The notes: a model not told the origin generated them from the sequence alone. Shown: positions 15,275 to 21,451, numbered from the stretch's first letter. The stretch: 33,906 nucleotides of DNA from a virus (IMGVR_UViG_3300029908_000096:1-33906); one strand, 5' to 3'. Numbers and translations are program-made.

Positions 15275-16402
15275 TTAGCTCTGTTTATCCCATTTTCTGT
15301 ATTGATTAGGATGAATTTCTAGAGCGTCTATAATCTCTTGTTCAGACATCATTTCGCTTCTTTTCATAGCTTTAAATCTCTCAAACTTTGAAGGATTAGT
15401 TTTTTTAACTATATGGGTTTCTGTAGATTTCTCTTCAGGATCAACTTTGCTATAGGAAAAAACACCCTCTTCATTCATCTGAACCCTTAAGGGGATTTTA
15501 GACTTTGGTGAACATCTACGACCTTTATCAAAGCGCCATATTACATCTAATCCATCCTCTTCTTTCCAATCTTCAGGGGTTTCTAAAATGATTGAAGCAT
15601 CTAATGTATCAGATCTTGCATTAGTTCCTCGTGAACCCCCGCTCTTATTTAAGTGATGTAAAAAGATAACAGTGGAGCCATTATTTTTGGCTTTGGTTAA
15701 CTGCGGCAGGACAGTCTTGACCCAATGATCACGTTTATCTTCTTCGATAGATTTAAAGAGACAAGATAGATTATCCCAAATAATAACATTTATATTTGGG
15801 TGCAAAGCTAGAAAATCATTTATGCGTTTTATTGTATTAGGAGCAGCTAAATCTAAATCTATATTTTGCTCGGCATAAAGGTATTCCTGCGATAAAATGT
15901 GGATTTTTTTCAGCACGTCCGGATGTTCCGTATCGCATATAAGATTTATTCTGTCTCTAATATCGGCCATGTTCATCTCGCCATCAATGTAAAGCACTTC
16001 ACATTGACGATGGATTTTATAGCTGAGAAAAGCACCTTTAGAAACTAAGCAGCTCGCTAAATGCAATGCTAGAAATGTTTTCCCCCTGCCGGCTGCTGCG
16101 GCAATTTGAGCACATCCACCCAAAGGTAACCAATCGAGGATTAGTTTCGTTTTAGGGATCTTTATTGTTAATAATTCTCCAACGGTTAGTATAGGTAGAG
16201 GTTCCGGAAACATTTGATCGTATAAATTTTCGTAATAAGAAACATTATATTTAATGCCGCCTTCATCTACTTGACACCTGTAATATTCCAGCATGGCCTC
16301 TGGGTCGCTATGCACGCCTAAATCCATATCGAATAGTATTTTAGAAGCTCTCATCTTTCTGCGGGTACGATAATCTGCGGGTGGTAAGTTGTTTTTTGAC
16401 AT
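15275..16402 (-). CDS. RecA-fold ATPase, RepA/DnaB-like replicative helicase candidate (AAA_25 type)
   Basis: 375 aa. Walker A AAAAGRGKT at ~101-109 (its first Gly is Ala), YIDGEM at ~138-143, Walker B NVIIWDN at ~204-211, and the sensor-like motif FLHHLNKSGGSRGT at ~247-260. This order matches hexameric RepA-type helicases of plasmids and phages (AAA_25). The ~90-residue N-terminus and the C-terminal end (SEQEIIDALEIHPNQYRKW, a possible winged-helix-like helix pair) are unassigned. It probably unwinds DNA for host polymerase, as the phage has none of its own. The start ATG has GAG eight bases upstream. Single-gene unit with its own terminator and upstream inverted repeats. Confidence 0.85.
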   Translation of the reverse strand: MSKNNLPPADYRTRRKMRASKILFDMDLGVHSDPEAMLEYYRCQVDEGGIKYNVSYYENLYDQMFPEPLPILTVGELLTIKIPKTKLILDWLPLGGCAQIAAAAGRGKTFLALHLASCLVSKGAFLSYKIHRQCEVLYIDGEMNMADIRDRINLICDTEHPDVLKKIHILSQEYLYAEQNIDLDLAAPNTIKRINDFLALHPNINVIIWDNLSCLFKSIEEDKRDHWVKTVLPQLTKAKNNGSTVIFLHHLNKSGGSRGTNARSDTLDASIILETPEDWKEEDGLDVIWRFDKGRRCSPKSKIPLRVQMNEEGVFSYSKVDPEEKSTETHIVKKTNPSKFERFKAMKRSEMMSEQEIIDALEIHPNQYRKWDKQS

Positions 16403-16444
16403 TTTTCGGGCTCATAAGTTATTGTTTTAACGAAGTCATTAGAA

Positions 16445-16465
16445 AACAACCGTTAATATGTTGTT
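16445..16465. promoter_or_regulatory. Inverted repeat upstream of the ATPase gene
   Basis: AACAAC (16445-16450) and GTTGTT (16460-16465) flank a 9-base AT-rich centre, about 45 bases upstream of the ATPase ATG. The size suits an operator for a dimeric repressor. A weak minus-strand promoter (TTGTCA, 17 bases, TTAACA) overlaps it. Confidence 0.4.
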
Positions 16466-16483
16466 AACTAATGAAAATTATTA

Positions 16484-16512
16484 TTGACAATAAAAGACGC
16501 CCAAGCTATAAA
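16484..16512 (+). promoter_or_regulatory. Strong sigma70-like promoter
   Basis: TTGACA (16484-16489), exactly 17 bases, TATAAA (16507-16512) on the plus strand. No protein gene follows on this strand before 17409, and the sequence immediately downstream is a GC-rich hairpin with a T-tract, pointing to a short RNA product. Its -35 is nested with a reverse TTGTCA that could serve the ATPase gene. Confidence 0.7.
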
Positions 16513-16558
16513 AGCTAGAGAAAAGTGCGGCTTTGGGGTTGTGCTTGGGGCGCCTTTT
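16492..16558. terminator. GC-rich hairpin between the ankyrin operon and the ATPase gene
   Basis: AAAAGACGCCCAAGC (16492-16506) pairs with GCTTGGGGCGCCTTTT (16543-16558) with one mismatch and one bulge, enclosing a smaller AAAGC/GCTTT stem. On the minus strand it ends GCTTGGGCGTCTTTTATTG, so it can terminate the HTH-ankyrin-coiled-coil transcript. Its left arm overlaps the spacer of the plus-strand promoter. Confidence 0.6.
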
Positions 16559-16560
16559 CT
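16519..16560 (+). ncRNA. Candidate short phage RNA
   Basis: RNA starting about seven bases after the -10 at 16507-16512 would begin near GAGAAAAGTGCGGC and immediately fold: AGAAAAG-(T)-GCG pairs with CGC-CTTTTCT, around a G-rich loop containing two GGGG runs, then a U-run. This gives an RNA of about 45 bases, markedly more GC-rich than its surroundings. Any read-through would be antisense to the small gene at 16629-16886. The existence of the RNA is inferred from promoter plus hairpin only. Confidence 0.4.
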
Positions 16561-16628
16561 ATATCAAGAGATGTACTCTATTCCTATCCCATTAAAAAAC
16601 AAGACAATATTTAACTTTTCGTTAAGTT

Positions 16629-16886
16629 TTAGACGACAAGAGGTGGAGTCAATTTGTTACGTTGATGTAGTTCTACTTCCAGTCGTTTGACCAATTCACG
16701 CATTTCTTCAAGCTCTTTCATCCTTAGTTGACATTCAGCATCAATGAGACTTATAAGCTTGTCGAAGGTTTTATTGTCGAGTAGCGCTAGATTATCGGGG
16801 GTGAGTTTTGAGTAATCAATTGAATAGTATTTTTTATCTTCAGCTGACTTTGATGAATCGATTGAAACTGTCTCTCTTGCGTTCAT
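16629..16886 (-). CDS. Small coiled-coil protein, 85 aa
   Basis: A polar N-terminus (MNARETVSIDSSKSAEDKK) is followed by a helical part and a C-terminal coiled coil (~52-77, RMKELEEMRELVKRLEVEL). No known domain. The ATG lies inside the ankyrin gene (47-base overlap) without a clear SD, so either translation is coupled or a later start is used. Third and last gene of the leftward trio with the HTH and ankyrin proteins; the downstream hairpin at 16492-16558 probably ends the transcript. Confidence 0.6.
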   Translation of the reverse strand: MNARETVSIDSSKSAEDKKYYSIDYSKLTPDNLALLDNKTFDKLISLIDAECQLRMKELEEMRELVKRLEVELHQRNKLTPPLVV

Positions 16887-17112
16887 ATGGTATTTTGTTA
16901 TGCTCTTCGAGTTCTAAAGCTGATAATTTTGCGCCCTTTCGGATTAGTAAGTCAACTATTTTATGCCTTTTCATCGATTTAGCCCAATATAGGAGAGTAT
17001 GATTGTTGTTATCTAATGCATCTAAATTGTAAGTGGTATTCTTAAGCATTTCTTCAGCTTCGGCTGGCCGATTTTTGATAATAACATTCATCATTTGTTC
17101 GTAGGTGGTCAT
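16840..17112 (-). CDS. Ankyrin-repeat protein, 90 aa
   Basis: Contains one clear ankyrin repeat (~34-66: NNNHTLLYWAKSMKRHKIVD, then LLIRKGAKLS) flanked by degenerate half-repeats at both ends (EAEEMLKNT.., HNKIPYERKRDSF). Ankyrin repeats bind other proteins, and phage examples often target host or eukaryotic partners. It starts one base after the HTH gene stop, with AGAGGT overlapping that stop. A second ankyrin protein lies in the opposite, rightward operon (18784-19182). The partner is unknown. Confidence 0.75.
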   Translation of the reverse strand: MTTYEQMMNVIIKNRPAEAEEMLKNTTYNLDALDNNNHTLLYWAKSMKRHKIVDLLIRKGAKLSALELEEHNKIPYERKRDSFNRFIKVS

Positions 17113-17113
17113 C

Positions 17114-17320
17114 TTACCTCTTGTATGTGCTTTCAGGGGTTACTTCATATGTAGAACCACTAATAAATCTTATGATATCTTCTAGTTTATATTTAATTTT
17201 ACCTCTATCTTTGGTAAATTTTATATGACGTTTTTGCATACGCCATTTACGTAAAGTTTGATCGCTTACTTTGAGATAGCCAGCGGCTTCTTTTGAAGTT
17301 AACCATGTTACTTCTTCCAT
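17114..17320 (-). CDS. HTH_17 / excisionase-like DNA-binding protein
   Basis: 68 aa starting MEEVTWLTSKEAAGYLKVSD. The start at 17318-17320 is fixed by AAGGA at a good spacing; an open frame extends upstream to 17419 but would cross the promoter. Residues ~5-50 form a MerR/Xis-like winged helix (TSKEAAGYLKVSDQTLRKWR, then YKLEDIIRFI). Proteins of this type act as excisionases or as small regulators. With no integrase in the genome, a regulatory role at the overlapping promoters immediately upstream (17344-17385) is more likely. First gene of the leftward trio. Confidence 0.85.
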   Translation of the reverse strand: MEEVTWLTSKEAAGYLKVSDQTLRKWRMQKRHIKFTKDRGKIKYKLEDIIRFISGSTYEVTPESTYKR

Positions 17321-17343
17321 TAGTATCCTTCTGTATTTAGATG

Positions 17344-17385
17344 TTGACATTTGAGCTATTATATATATAATAACACCGTTGTCAA
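17344..17385. promoter_or_regulatory. Mirror-image overlapping divergent promoters
   Basis: Plus strand: TTGACA (17344-17349), 16 bases, TATAAT (17366-17371). Minus strand: TTGACA (17380-17385), 16 bases, TATAAT (17358-17363). Both match sigma70 consensus at all twelve positions. The centre TATTATATATATAATA (17357-17372) is a perfect palindrome shared by both -10 regions, and the outer TTGACA/TGTCAA arms are symmetric too. The plus promoter feeds the early operon (17409 onward), the minus promoter the HTH-ankyrin trio. Two polymerases cannot bind at once. Confidence 0.88.
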
Positions 17386-17408
17386 GATTTGTTACAGAAA
17401 GTTTAATC

Positions 17409-17711
17409 ATGGATCTCAAACCTATTTGTCTAGTTAAAATGGCTAATGAACACTTCCACTTTAGATCCCATAAGTTAACACAATGGTCTTTTTATGAAAT
17501 GAACGAAATTACAATGCTAGGAGCTCTAAGCTACTACTTCCCTAAATTACAGCCTCTTGCTATATATTCAGTTAAGAAGCCTGTATTAGCGATCTCTTAC
17601 GCTTTCTTAGCTTACAGTTCTGATAAGATAATAGAATTTGCCGAATCGTATTACGGCCATCAAGATTGTTCGATCGAGCCGGTTGGTCAAGATAATTCCG
17701 ATTATGTGTAA
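17409..17711 (+). CDS. First early-operon protein, 100 aa, unknown
   Basis: Starts at ATG 17409, about 30 bases after the predicted transcription start; the longer frame from 17379 begins almost at that start and is unlikely. The protein (MDLKPICLVKMANEHFHFRS ..) has aromatic-rich segments (LSYYFPKLQPLAIYSVKK, ISYAFLAYS) and a polar C-terminus, with no clear TM or motif. First-gene position directly behind a consensus promoter suggests an immediate-early function such as host takeover or regulation. No family recognised; the SD is poor. Confidence 0.65.
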   Translation: MDLKPICLVKMANEHFHFRSHKLTQWSFYEMNEITMLGALSYYFPKLQPLAIYSVKKPVLAISYAFLAYSSDKIIEFAESYYGHQDCSIEPVGQDNSDYV

Positions 17712-17719
17712 AATAGTAG

Positions 17720-17748
17720 TTGACTCTTGTTGCTCTTTGTGCTAAGTT
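17720..17748 (+). promoter_or_regulatory. Second early promoter
   Basis: TTGACT (17720-17725), 17 bases, TAAGTT (17743-17748), 29 bases upstream of the membrane-protein ATG. It would add transcription to the second and later genes of the early operon independently of the switch promoter. Confidence 0.6.
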
Positions 17749-17776
17749 CAGCTTATAACATTTAGGGAGTTGTTAA

Positions 17777-18151
17777 ATGCAACAAAAAGCATCAAATCTT
17801 TTCAAGTCTATTTTTGGGTCTATGTGGTCAACTGCAAAAAGCATGATTTTCACTTTATTTTGTATGCTTGCAGTTTATAAAATCTGGTTATGGATTCCTT
17901 TATTTGGAGTTGTGATAGGATTAATTACATTTTTTGCTTGGTGTAGAGTGCTCAGTACAAATGATGGAGATTTTACTGTAGCCGATGTGTTCAAATCTTT
18001 CTGGTATTGGGTAAGAATTAGCACTTTTACTTTATTTTGTTGTCTCATTATATTTGGATGTTGGAAAATTAATGCTATGTTCGCTGTCCTGATGACAATA
18101 GTTGCTCTTGGAGTATGGTATAGTGTTGTTACAGATGAGGATGTAGAATGA
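17777..18151 (+). CDS. Internally duplicated four-TM membrane protein
   Basis: 124 aa with about four hydrophobic segments in two matching halves. Half one, ~9-64: FKSIFGSMW then TLFCMLAVYKIWLW and a hydrophobic stretch ending CRVLSTNDGD. Half two, ~72-124: FKSFWYWVRIST then TLFCCLIIFGCW and a stretch ending WYSVVTDED. The repeat of FKS..W..TLFC plus two TMs plus an acidic end shows internal duplication. Likely an inner-membrane protein made early, possibly altering host envelope or excluding other phages; function unproven. SD AGGGAG is strong, and the stop overlaps the next start as ATGA. Confidence 0.75.
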   Translation: MQQKASNLFKSIFGSMWSTAKSMIFTLFCMLAVYKIWLWIPLFGVVIGLITFFAWCRVLSTNDGDFTVADVFKSFWYWVRISTFTLFCCLIIFGCWKINAMFAVLMTIVALGVWYSVVTDEDVE

Positions 18152-18528
18152 AATATTACTTATTCGACACAAGAATCCTGAGTATTGACCCGATTGAAAA
18201 ATTCTATTTCGATCAAATTATCCAATCCATGCTTGACGATATTGTGCAAGACGAAAATGTTCTAGTCTTTCAATATGACCCATTCACTCAGAGGATATAT
18301 GAAGCCTACCGTGGTGAACTAGAGGGTTATTGGTTCCATGTTTTTGCTGATGAATTACATGAAGACGTCAACATCGATATCAAAACTGCCTCTCGCTACC
18401 TGAAATACTTCCAACGTGTTAGGCCGGAGGAATGTCTGAATTATTTATTTTCAATCAATTCAACAGGAACTAAACTTAATCTTTTATCTGGGAATATCGA
18501 TGAACCAAGAAATAGTCTCCCTTCTTAA
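18148..18528 (+). CDS. Hypothetical early protein, 126 aa
   Basis: Starts MKYYLFDTRILSIDPIEKFY, ATGA-coupled to the membrane protein. It is acidic with mixed helix and strand, ending NLLSGNIDEPRNSLPS. No TM, signal peptide or motif recognised. Coupling suggests it is made with the membrane protein and may be a soluble partner. The 40-aa gene starts inside its last ten codons. Confidence 0.65.
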   Translation: MKYYLFDTRILSIDPIEKFYFDQIIQSMLDDIVQDENVLVFQYDPFTQRIYEAYRGELEGYWFHVFADELHEDVNIDIKTASRYLKYFQRVRPEECLNYLFSINSTGTKLNLLSGNIDEPRNSLPS

Positions 18529-18622
18529 TGAAGCAAATAGAAAATTAATAAATGTTGAATTGGAATTAGATGAATTACATTTAGCTCTAGTTCGCCTTGA
18601 ACAACAATTATTAGGAAAATAA
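18500..18622 (+). CDS. Microprotein, 40 aa, coiled coil
   Basis: MNQEIVSLLNEANRKLINVE followed by a Leu/Glu heptad-like run ending EQQLLGK: a single amphipathic coiled-coil helix. GGGA lies six bases before ATG, the gene overlaps the previous one by 29 bases, and the next ATG follows its stop by one base. Regular heptads and tight packing support translation. Possibly an oligomerising inhibitor; no family. Confidence 0.6.
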   Translation: MNQEIVSLLNEANRKLINVELELDELHLALVRLEQQLLGK

Positions 18623-18623
18623 G

Positions 18624-18797
18624 ATGATCGATAATAAAACTGTGATCGAAATGCACCGACAATTACATTTAACCTCATGGAAACTTAGCGAAACAGCCGA
18701 TAAATTTGCGGAAATGACTTTAATGTTGGCGGAAATGGAAAATAACATAATAACAATGACTCGCTTGATAGGAGAATTACACTGTGACGGAGAATGA
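18624..18797 (+). CDS. Microprotein, 57 aa, helical
   Basis: MIDNKTVIEMHRQLHLTSWK then a Met/Leu/Glu-rich helix (ETADKFAEMTLMLAEMEN) and a short end with one Cys. AGGA lies eight bases before ATG, in the end of the previous microprotein, and the ankyrin gene starts within its last five codons. A helical partner to the 40-aa protein is conceivable but not shown. Confidence 0.6.
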   Translation: MIDNKTVIEMHRQLHLTSWKLSETADKFAEMTLMLAEMENNIITMTRLIGELHCDGE

Positions 18798-19182
18798 ACG
18801 ATTATTGGAAGCTTGTAAGAACGGCAATCTAGCTGCTGTTGCCGCTGCTGTTGCTGATGGCGCTAATGTCAACGTGGTGGATGTCGCAAACAAATGTCCT
18901 TTAATCTATGCCTGCAAAGCTGGTCATTACCTGATCGTCAAGGGATTGCTTGAATGTGGCGCCTCACCTTTTGTTGCAGATTTGACAGGCAATACACCTC
19001 AATGTTATGCGCGTCATAGCGGCAGTATACCTACTTATGAATTGATCAACTCAGCTATCAATAAAGCATGTATACAAGCTCGTCAACCTTCCAACCGCAC
19101 TCCAACTCCTCCGGTGCTACGTCCTATCGAATTAGATTTTGATATGTGTTTCGGGTCACAACCTGGCTCAATGACTAGATAA
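18784..19182 (+). CDS. Ankyrin-repeat protein, 132 aa
   Basis: Two ankyrin repeats: ~4-33 (ERLLEACKNGNLAAVAAAVA, DGANVN) and ~36-68 (CPLIYACKAGHYLIVKGLLE, CGASPF), then the start of a third (TGNTPQCYARHSG). A proline-rich tail (~100-117) ends DFDMCFGSQPGSMTR. The start is GTG at 18784 with AGGAG at good spacing; there is no ATG in a suitable position. It is likely a protein-protein interaction module aimed at a host factor. Together with the ankyrin protein at 16840-17112, both arms of the switch region encode one. No TM or secretion signal is seen. Confidence 0.85.
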   Translation: MTENERLLEACKNGNLAAVAAAVADGANVNVVDVANKCPLIYACKAGHYLIVKGLLECGASPFVADLTGNTPQCYARHSGSIPTYELINSAINKACIQARQPSNRTPTPPVLRPIELDFDMCFGSQPGSMTR

Positions 19183-19247
19183 GGACTTGAACTATGCAAA
19201 CAGATAGTCCATAAAATATAATATTGTCTGAAAAATAGAGGTAAGTA

Positions 19248-20075
19248 ATGAATAAAGAATTAACGATAAAAAGTAATGTTATCGAACAAATAGTGGTTGA
19301 TGGGGATCTCAAAAGCTTGGATTCAGAACAGCGCATACAATATTACAGGAGTATGTGTAAAACATTTAATCTGGATCCCTTAACAAAACCTTTTGAGTTT
19401 ATTGAACTCAATAAAAAATTAGTTCTATATGTTACCAAAAATGCCTGCGATCAATTGAGGCGCACACACGGCATTTCTATCACCAAGCTAATCAAATATA
19501 GAGAGGGCGACGCATATTTTGTTGAAGCTCATGCACAAGACAGAGAAGGTCGCATAGATGTCTCAACAGCTGCAATAATGCTTGTTACTGAAGATAAGTT
19601 TTACTACGATAAAATCACCAAGGAACGTGTGTTGTATCAAAAAGGGGGTGACCTATTAGTAGGAGTTGACCTAATAAATGCATTTTTAAAAGCAGAATCG
19701 AAAGCGAAACGCCGTGTTACTCTATCTATGGGTGGTTTAGGGTTGCCGGATCCTGACGACATTGAAATGATGGCGCAAGAATCAACGCAACTAGCTAATA
19801 CTGAAGAAGTAGCCCACGCGATAGTAGAAGAAAGCCAAGCTCGTAAGAATTCCTACATAATCGATGAAAGTTTTTTAACTGGAATGGATGTAGGTACAAT
19901 GGTAACAAATAAAATTAACTCTATAGAGAAATTAGCACAGCTTCAAGAATATCTTGAATGGAAACAAGCAAATAAGGAAGGCCTCAAAGCATTCTGCAAA
20001 GATAATCCTGAAATTTGCATGGGGTTTGGTGAATTGATCCAAGCGAAACAAAGAGAAATACAAGATTCCGAATGA
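19248..20075 (+). CDS. Candidate single-strand annealing recombinase (RecT-like)
   Basis: 275 aa. The N-terminal part contains YYRSMCKTFNLDPLTKPFEF, then LNKKLVLYVTKNACDQLRRT and, further on, FLKAESKAKRRVTLSMGGLG. The pattern 'C..LGL.PLTKPF', 'KL.LY.TK..C.QLR' and 'A..KAETKAKRR.TLS..GLG' is typical of a phage family placed with RecT/Bet-like annealing proteins, which pair complementary strands during replication and repair. The C-terminus is acidic and helical. A good SD (AGAGGT) and a TATAAT-like box (~19214-19219) precede it. Its neighbour, a Gp157-family protein, commonly accompanies recombination genes. Confidence 0.65.
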   Translation: MNKELTIKSNVIEQIVVDGDLKSLDSEQRIQYYRSMCKTFNLDPLTKPFEFIELNKKLVLYVTKNACDQLRRTHGISITKLIKYREGDAYFVEAHAQDREGRIDVSTAAIMLVTEDKFYYDKITKERVLYQKGGDLLVGVDLINAFLKAESKAKRRVTLSMGGLGLPDPDDIEMMAQESTQLANTEEVAHAIVEESQARKNSYIIDESFLTGMDVGTMVTNKINSIEKLAQLQEYLEWKQANKEGLKAFCKDNPEICMGFGELIQAKQREIQDSE

Positions 20076-20152
20076 TATTTGTTGCTTTCATTCTAGCATT
20101 CACTGCTACTCTTACTGTTCTATATTTTATATACGCAATGGGGACTTTATGA
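20072..20152 (+). CDS. 26-aa single-TM microprotein
   Basis: MIFVAFILAFTATLTVLYFI plus YAMGTL: one hydrophobic helix with almost no tails. Its ATG overlaps the RecT-like stop (ATGA) and its own stop overlaps the next ATG (ATGA), a chain of coupled starts that random sequence would rarely give. It is probably a small inner-membrane peptide; the role is unknown. Confidence 0.6.
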   Translation: MIFVAFILAFTATLTVLYFIYAMGTL

Positions 20153-20421
20153 CTACAAATATTGAATCATCAGAAGATATTTTAAAAGCGATCGAAAAAC
20201 ATATAGCCGAGATCAGAGGAAAAAAACTTAATGTTTGTGCAGCCATCGTAGATTTAACAGTTGAAGACGATATATCTTACGGTGTATGTTGCGGTGAAAA
20301 GGAAGAAATACTCGATAGCGTCATGACGATATTGGATAAGTTTGAAACTGTCGAGCTATTGCTTTTTTCGCGTATGTTAGACCACTTTTTAAACTGTAGA
20401 GCTGCTGCCAATGACAGATGA
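20149..20421 (+). CDS. Hypothetical early protein, 90 aa
   Basis: MTTNIESSEDILKAIEKHIA onward, helical with a central segment AAIVDLTVEDDISYGVCCGE and C-terminal FSRMLDHFLNCRAAANDR. Four Cys residues are spaced without a clear zinc pattern. It lies between the RecT-like and Gp157-like genes with coupled start (ATGA) and an 11-base overlap at its end. GGGG lies five bases before ATG. A replication or recombination accessory role is suggested by place only. Confidence 0.65.
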   Translation: MTTNIESSEDILKAIEKHIAEIRGKKLNVCAAIVDLTVEDDISYGVCCGEKEEILDSVMTILDKFETVELLLFSRMLDHFLNCRAAANDR

Positions 20422-20953
20422 ACCAGATACTTTGCCAACCAAGTCGTGCTCATCAACGAAATGGTCGCTTGACCAGTTAATATTTCTTGAAGATTGTTTT
20501 GGCGATTCTAAAACCTTAAGAGCGGGCATTGATGATATTATTTCTGAAACACATCCTGCCGCTTTGCCCGAATTAATGAATAATATTCTTTATTACATTG
20601 ATGAAAACGAAAGTTTAGAGGAATCGTTGGATGCGCAGATCAGAGCATTAACAGAACGTCGTGATCGATTTAAGAAACAAGCTGAAAATTTGCGCGAAAC
20701 TATGAAACATGTCTTTAACAAATTTTCACTTACGAAACTTATTTGTCCGCTCGGTACCGTTTCGAGGGTTACTAAAACCGCCTCGAAGCTCGTTATAGAA
20801 GATGAATCCGCTATACTTATGCAAAGACCCGACTTGTTCACAAAGCAAGCTCCTAAGCTCAATAAAATCCTCCTTATTGATGAATTGAAAGCAGGTGGGG
20901 ATATCGAAGGAGCAAAACTTGTGGATTCTACCACTATAGCTGTACGAAAATAA
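20411..20953 (+). CDS. Siphovirus Gp157-family protein
   Basis: 180 aa. Residues ~55-105 form a coiled coil (DENESLEESLDAQIRALTER, RDRFKKQAENLRETM). The C-terminal part has the family pattern of a 'G..' strand followed by V..DE...P.., then K..KLNKILLIDELKAGG..IEGAKLVDSTTIAVRK (quoted in pieces), matching Gp157 proteins found in many phages near recombination genes. Their biochemical role is not settled; streptococcal versions have been linked to phage resistance. Starts 11 bases within the previous gene. Last gene of the main early operon. Confidence 0.85.
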   Translation: MTDEPDTLPTKSCSSTKWSLDQLIFLEDCFGDSKTLRAGIDDIISETHPAALPELMNNILYYIDENESLEESLDAQIRALTERRDRFKKQAENLRETMKHVFNKFSLTKLICPLGTVSRVTKTASKLVIEDESAILMQRPDLFTKQAPKLNKILLIDELKAGGDIEGAKLVDSTTIAVRK

Positions 20954-20980
20954 ACAAAAGCTTAACGTAATTTAACGTTC

Positions 20981-21009
20981 TTTACTGATCTCTCGAATCG
21001 TGGTATAAT
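20981..21009 (+). promoter_or_regulatory. Promoter for the terminal early gene
   Basis: TTTACT (20981-20986), 17 bases, TATAAT (21004-21009), 31 bases upstream of the ATG at 21041. It lies in the 87-base gap after the Gp157-like gene and gives the last rightward gene its own transcript. Confidence 0.65.
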
Positions 21010-21040
21010 AGCCAGTATCAATCCAAGTAGGAGAAACGAT

Positions 21041-21325
21041 ATGAGCTATATAAAGAGCGCTGGTAAGGGATTCTTAAGTAACTTTGGGCTTAAATTCAAC
21101 CAACCAGAAACCAATGAACAAATTTTAGGCCATGATTTTGGCGCTATATTAGGTAAGGTTGTTAAAGCACTCCCTGATTTTTTAGTTGCTAGTTCTGGAC
21201 ATCCAGCAGCTATCATCAATGTGATCAATGATTGCGCAGATATTACCGAAAGTGTATCAACCTTTTATGACCATATATCAGTTATCGGCCATGGTTATAA
21301 TCAATTCGCAGATCTAGACAATTAA
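21041..21325 (+). CDS. Hypothetical protein, 94 aa, independently transcribed
   Basis: MSYIKSAGKGFLSNFGLKFN onward, with a middle helix (GAILGKVVKALPDFLVASSG) and polar C-terminus ending YNQFADLDN. No motif recognised; weakly amphipathic, not a clear TM protein. It has a strong SD (AGGAG, seven bases) and its own promoter, and ends two bases before a perfect hairpin terminator. A separate transcription unit of this kind in phages is often a host-modifying or superinfection gene, but this is inference. Confidence 0.75.
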   Translation: MSYIKSAGKGFLSNFGLKFNQPETNEQILGHDFGAILGKVVKALPDFLVASSGHPAAIINVINDCADITESVSTFYDHISVIGHGYNQFADLDN

Positions 21326-21326
21326 A

Positions 21327-21361
21327 AATACCGCTGCGTGTTTAGGGCATCCAGCGGTATT
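21327..21361. terminator. Bidirectional terminator closing early and late blocks
   Basis: A perfect 10-bp stem AATACCGCTG (21327-21336) / CAGCGGTATT (21352-21361) with a 15-base loop. On the minus strand it runs into TATTTTTAAT, so it is best as the terminator of the leftward late block, which ends at 21452. On the plus strand it closes the 94-aa gene, with only a short T-run. Convergent units therefore meet here. Confidence 0.85.
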
Positions 21362-21451
21362 CCTAGGCATAGAAAGATGGACATATCATCTTCTATATGT
21401 GTTATAATATTCTTGTCTGAAAAACATTATCTTCTTAATATACAGGAAGGT

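Noticed and set aside
16484-16690. 68-codon rightward frame beginning MTIKDAQAIKARE
   Set aside because: Starts at the -35 TTGACA of a promoter, runs through its hairpin and has no SD; promoter/ncRNA reading is better.
17321-17419. N-terminal extension of the HTH protein to 17419
   Set aside because: It would translate through both promoters; the ATG at 17320 has a proper AAGGA site.
20593-20934. 113-codon leftward frame opposite the Gp157-like gene
   Set aside because: Antisense shadow; the plus-strand protein has family features and operon spacing.
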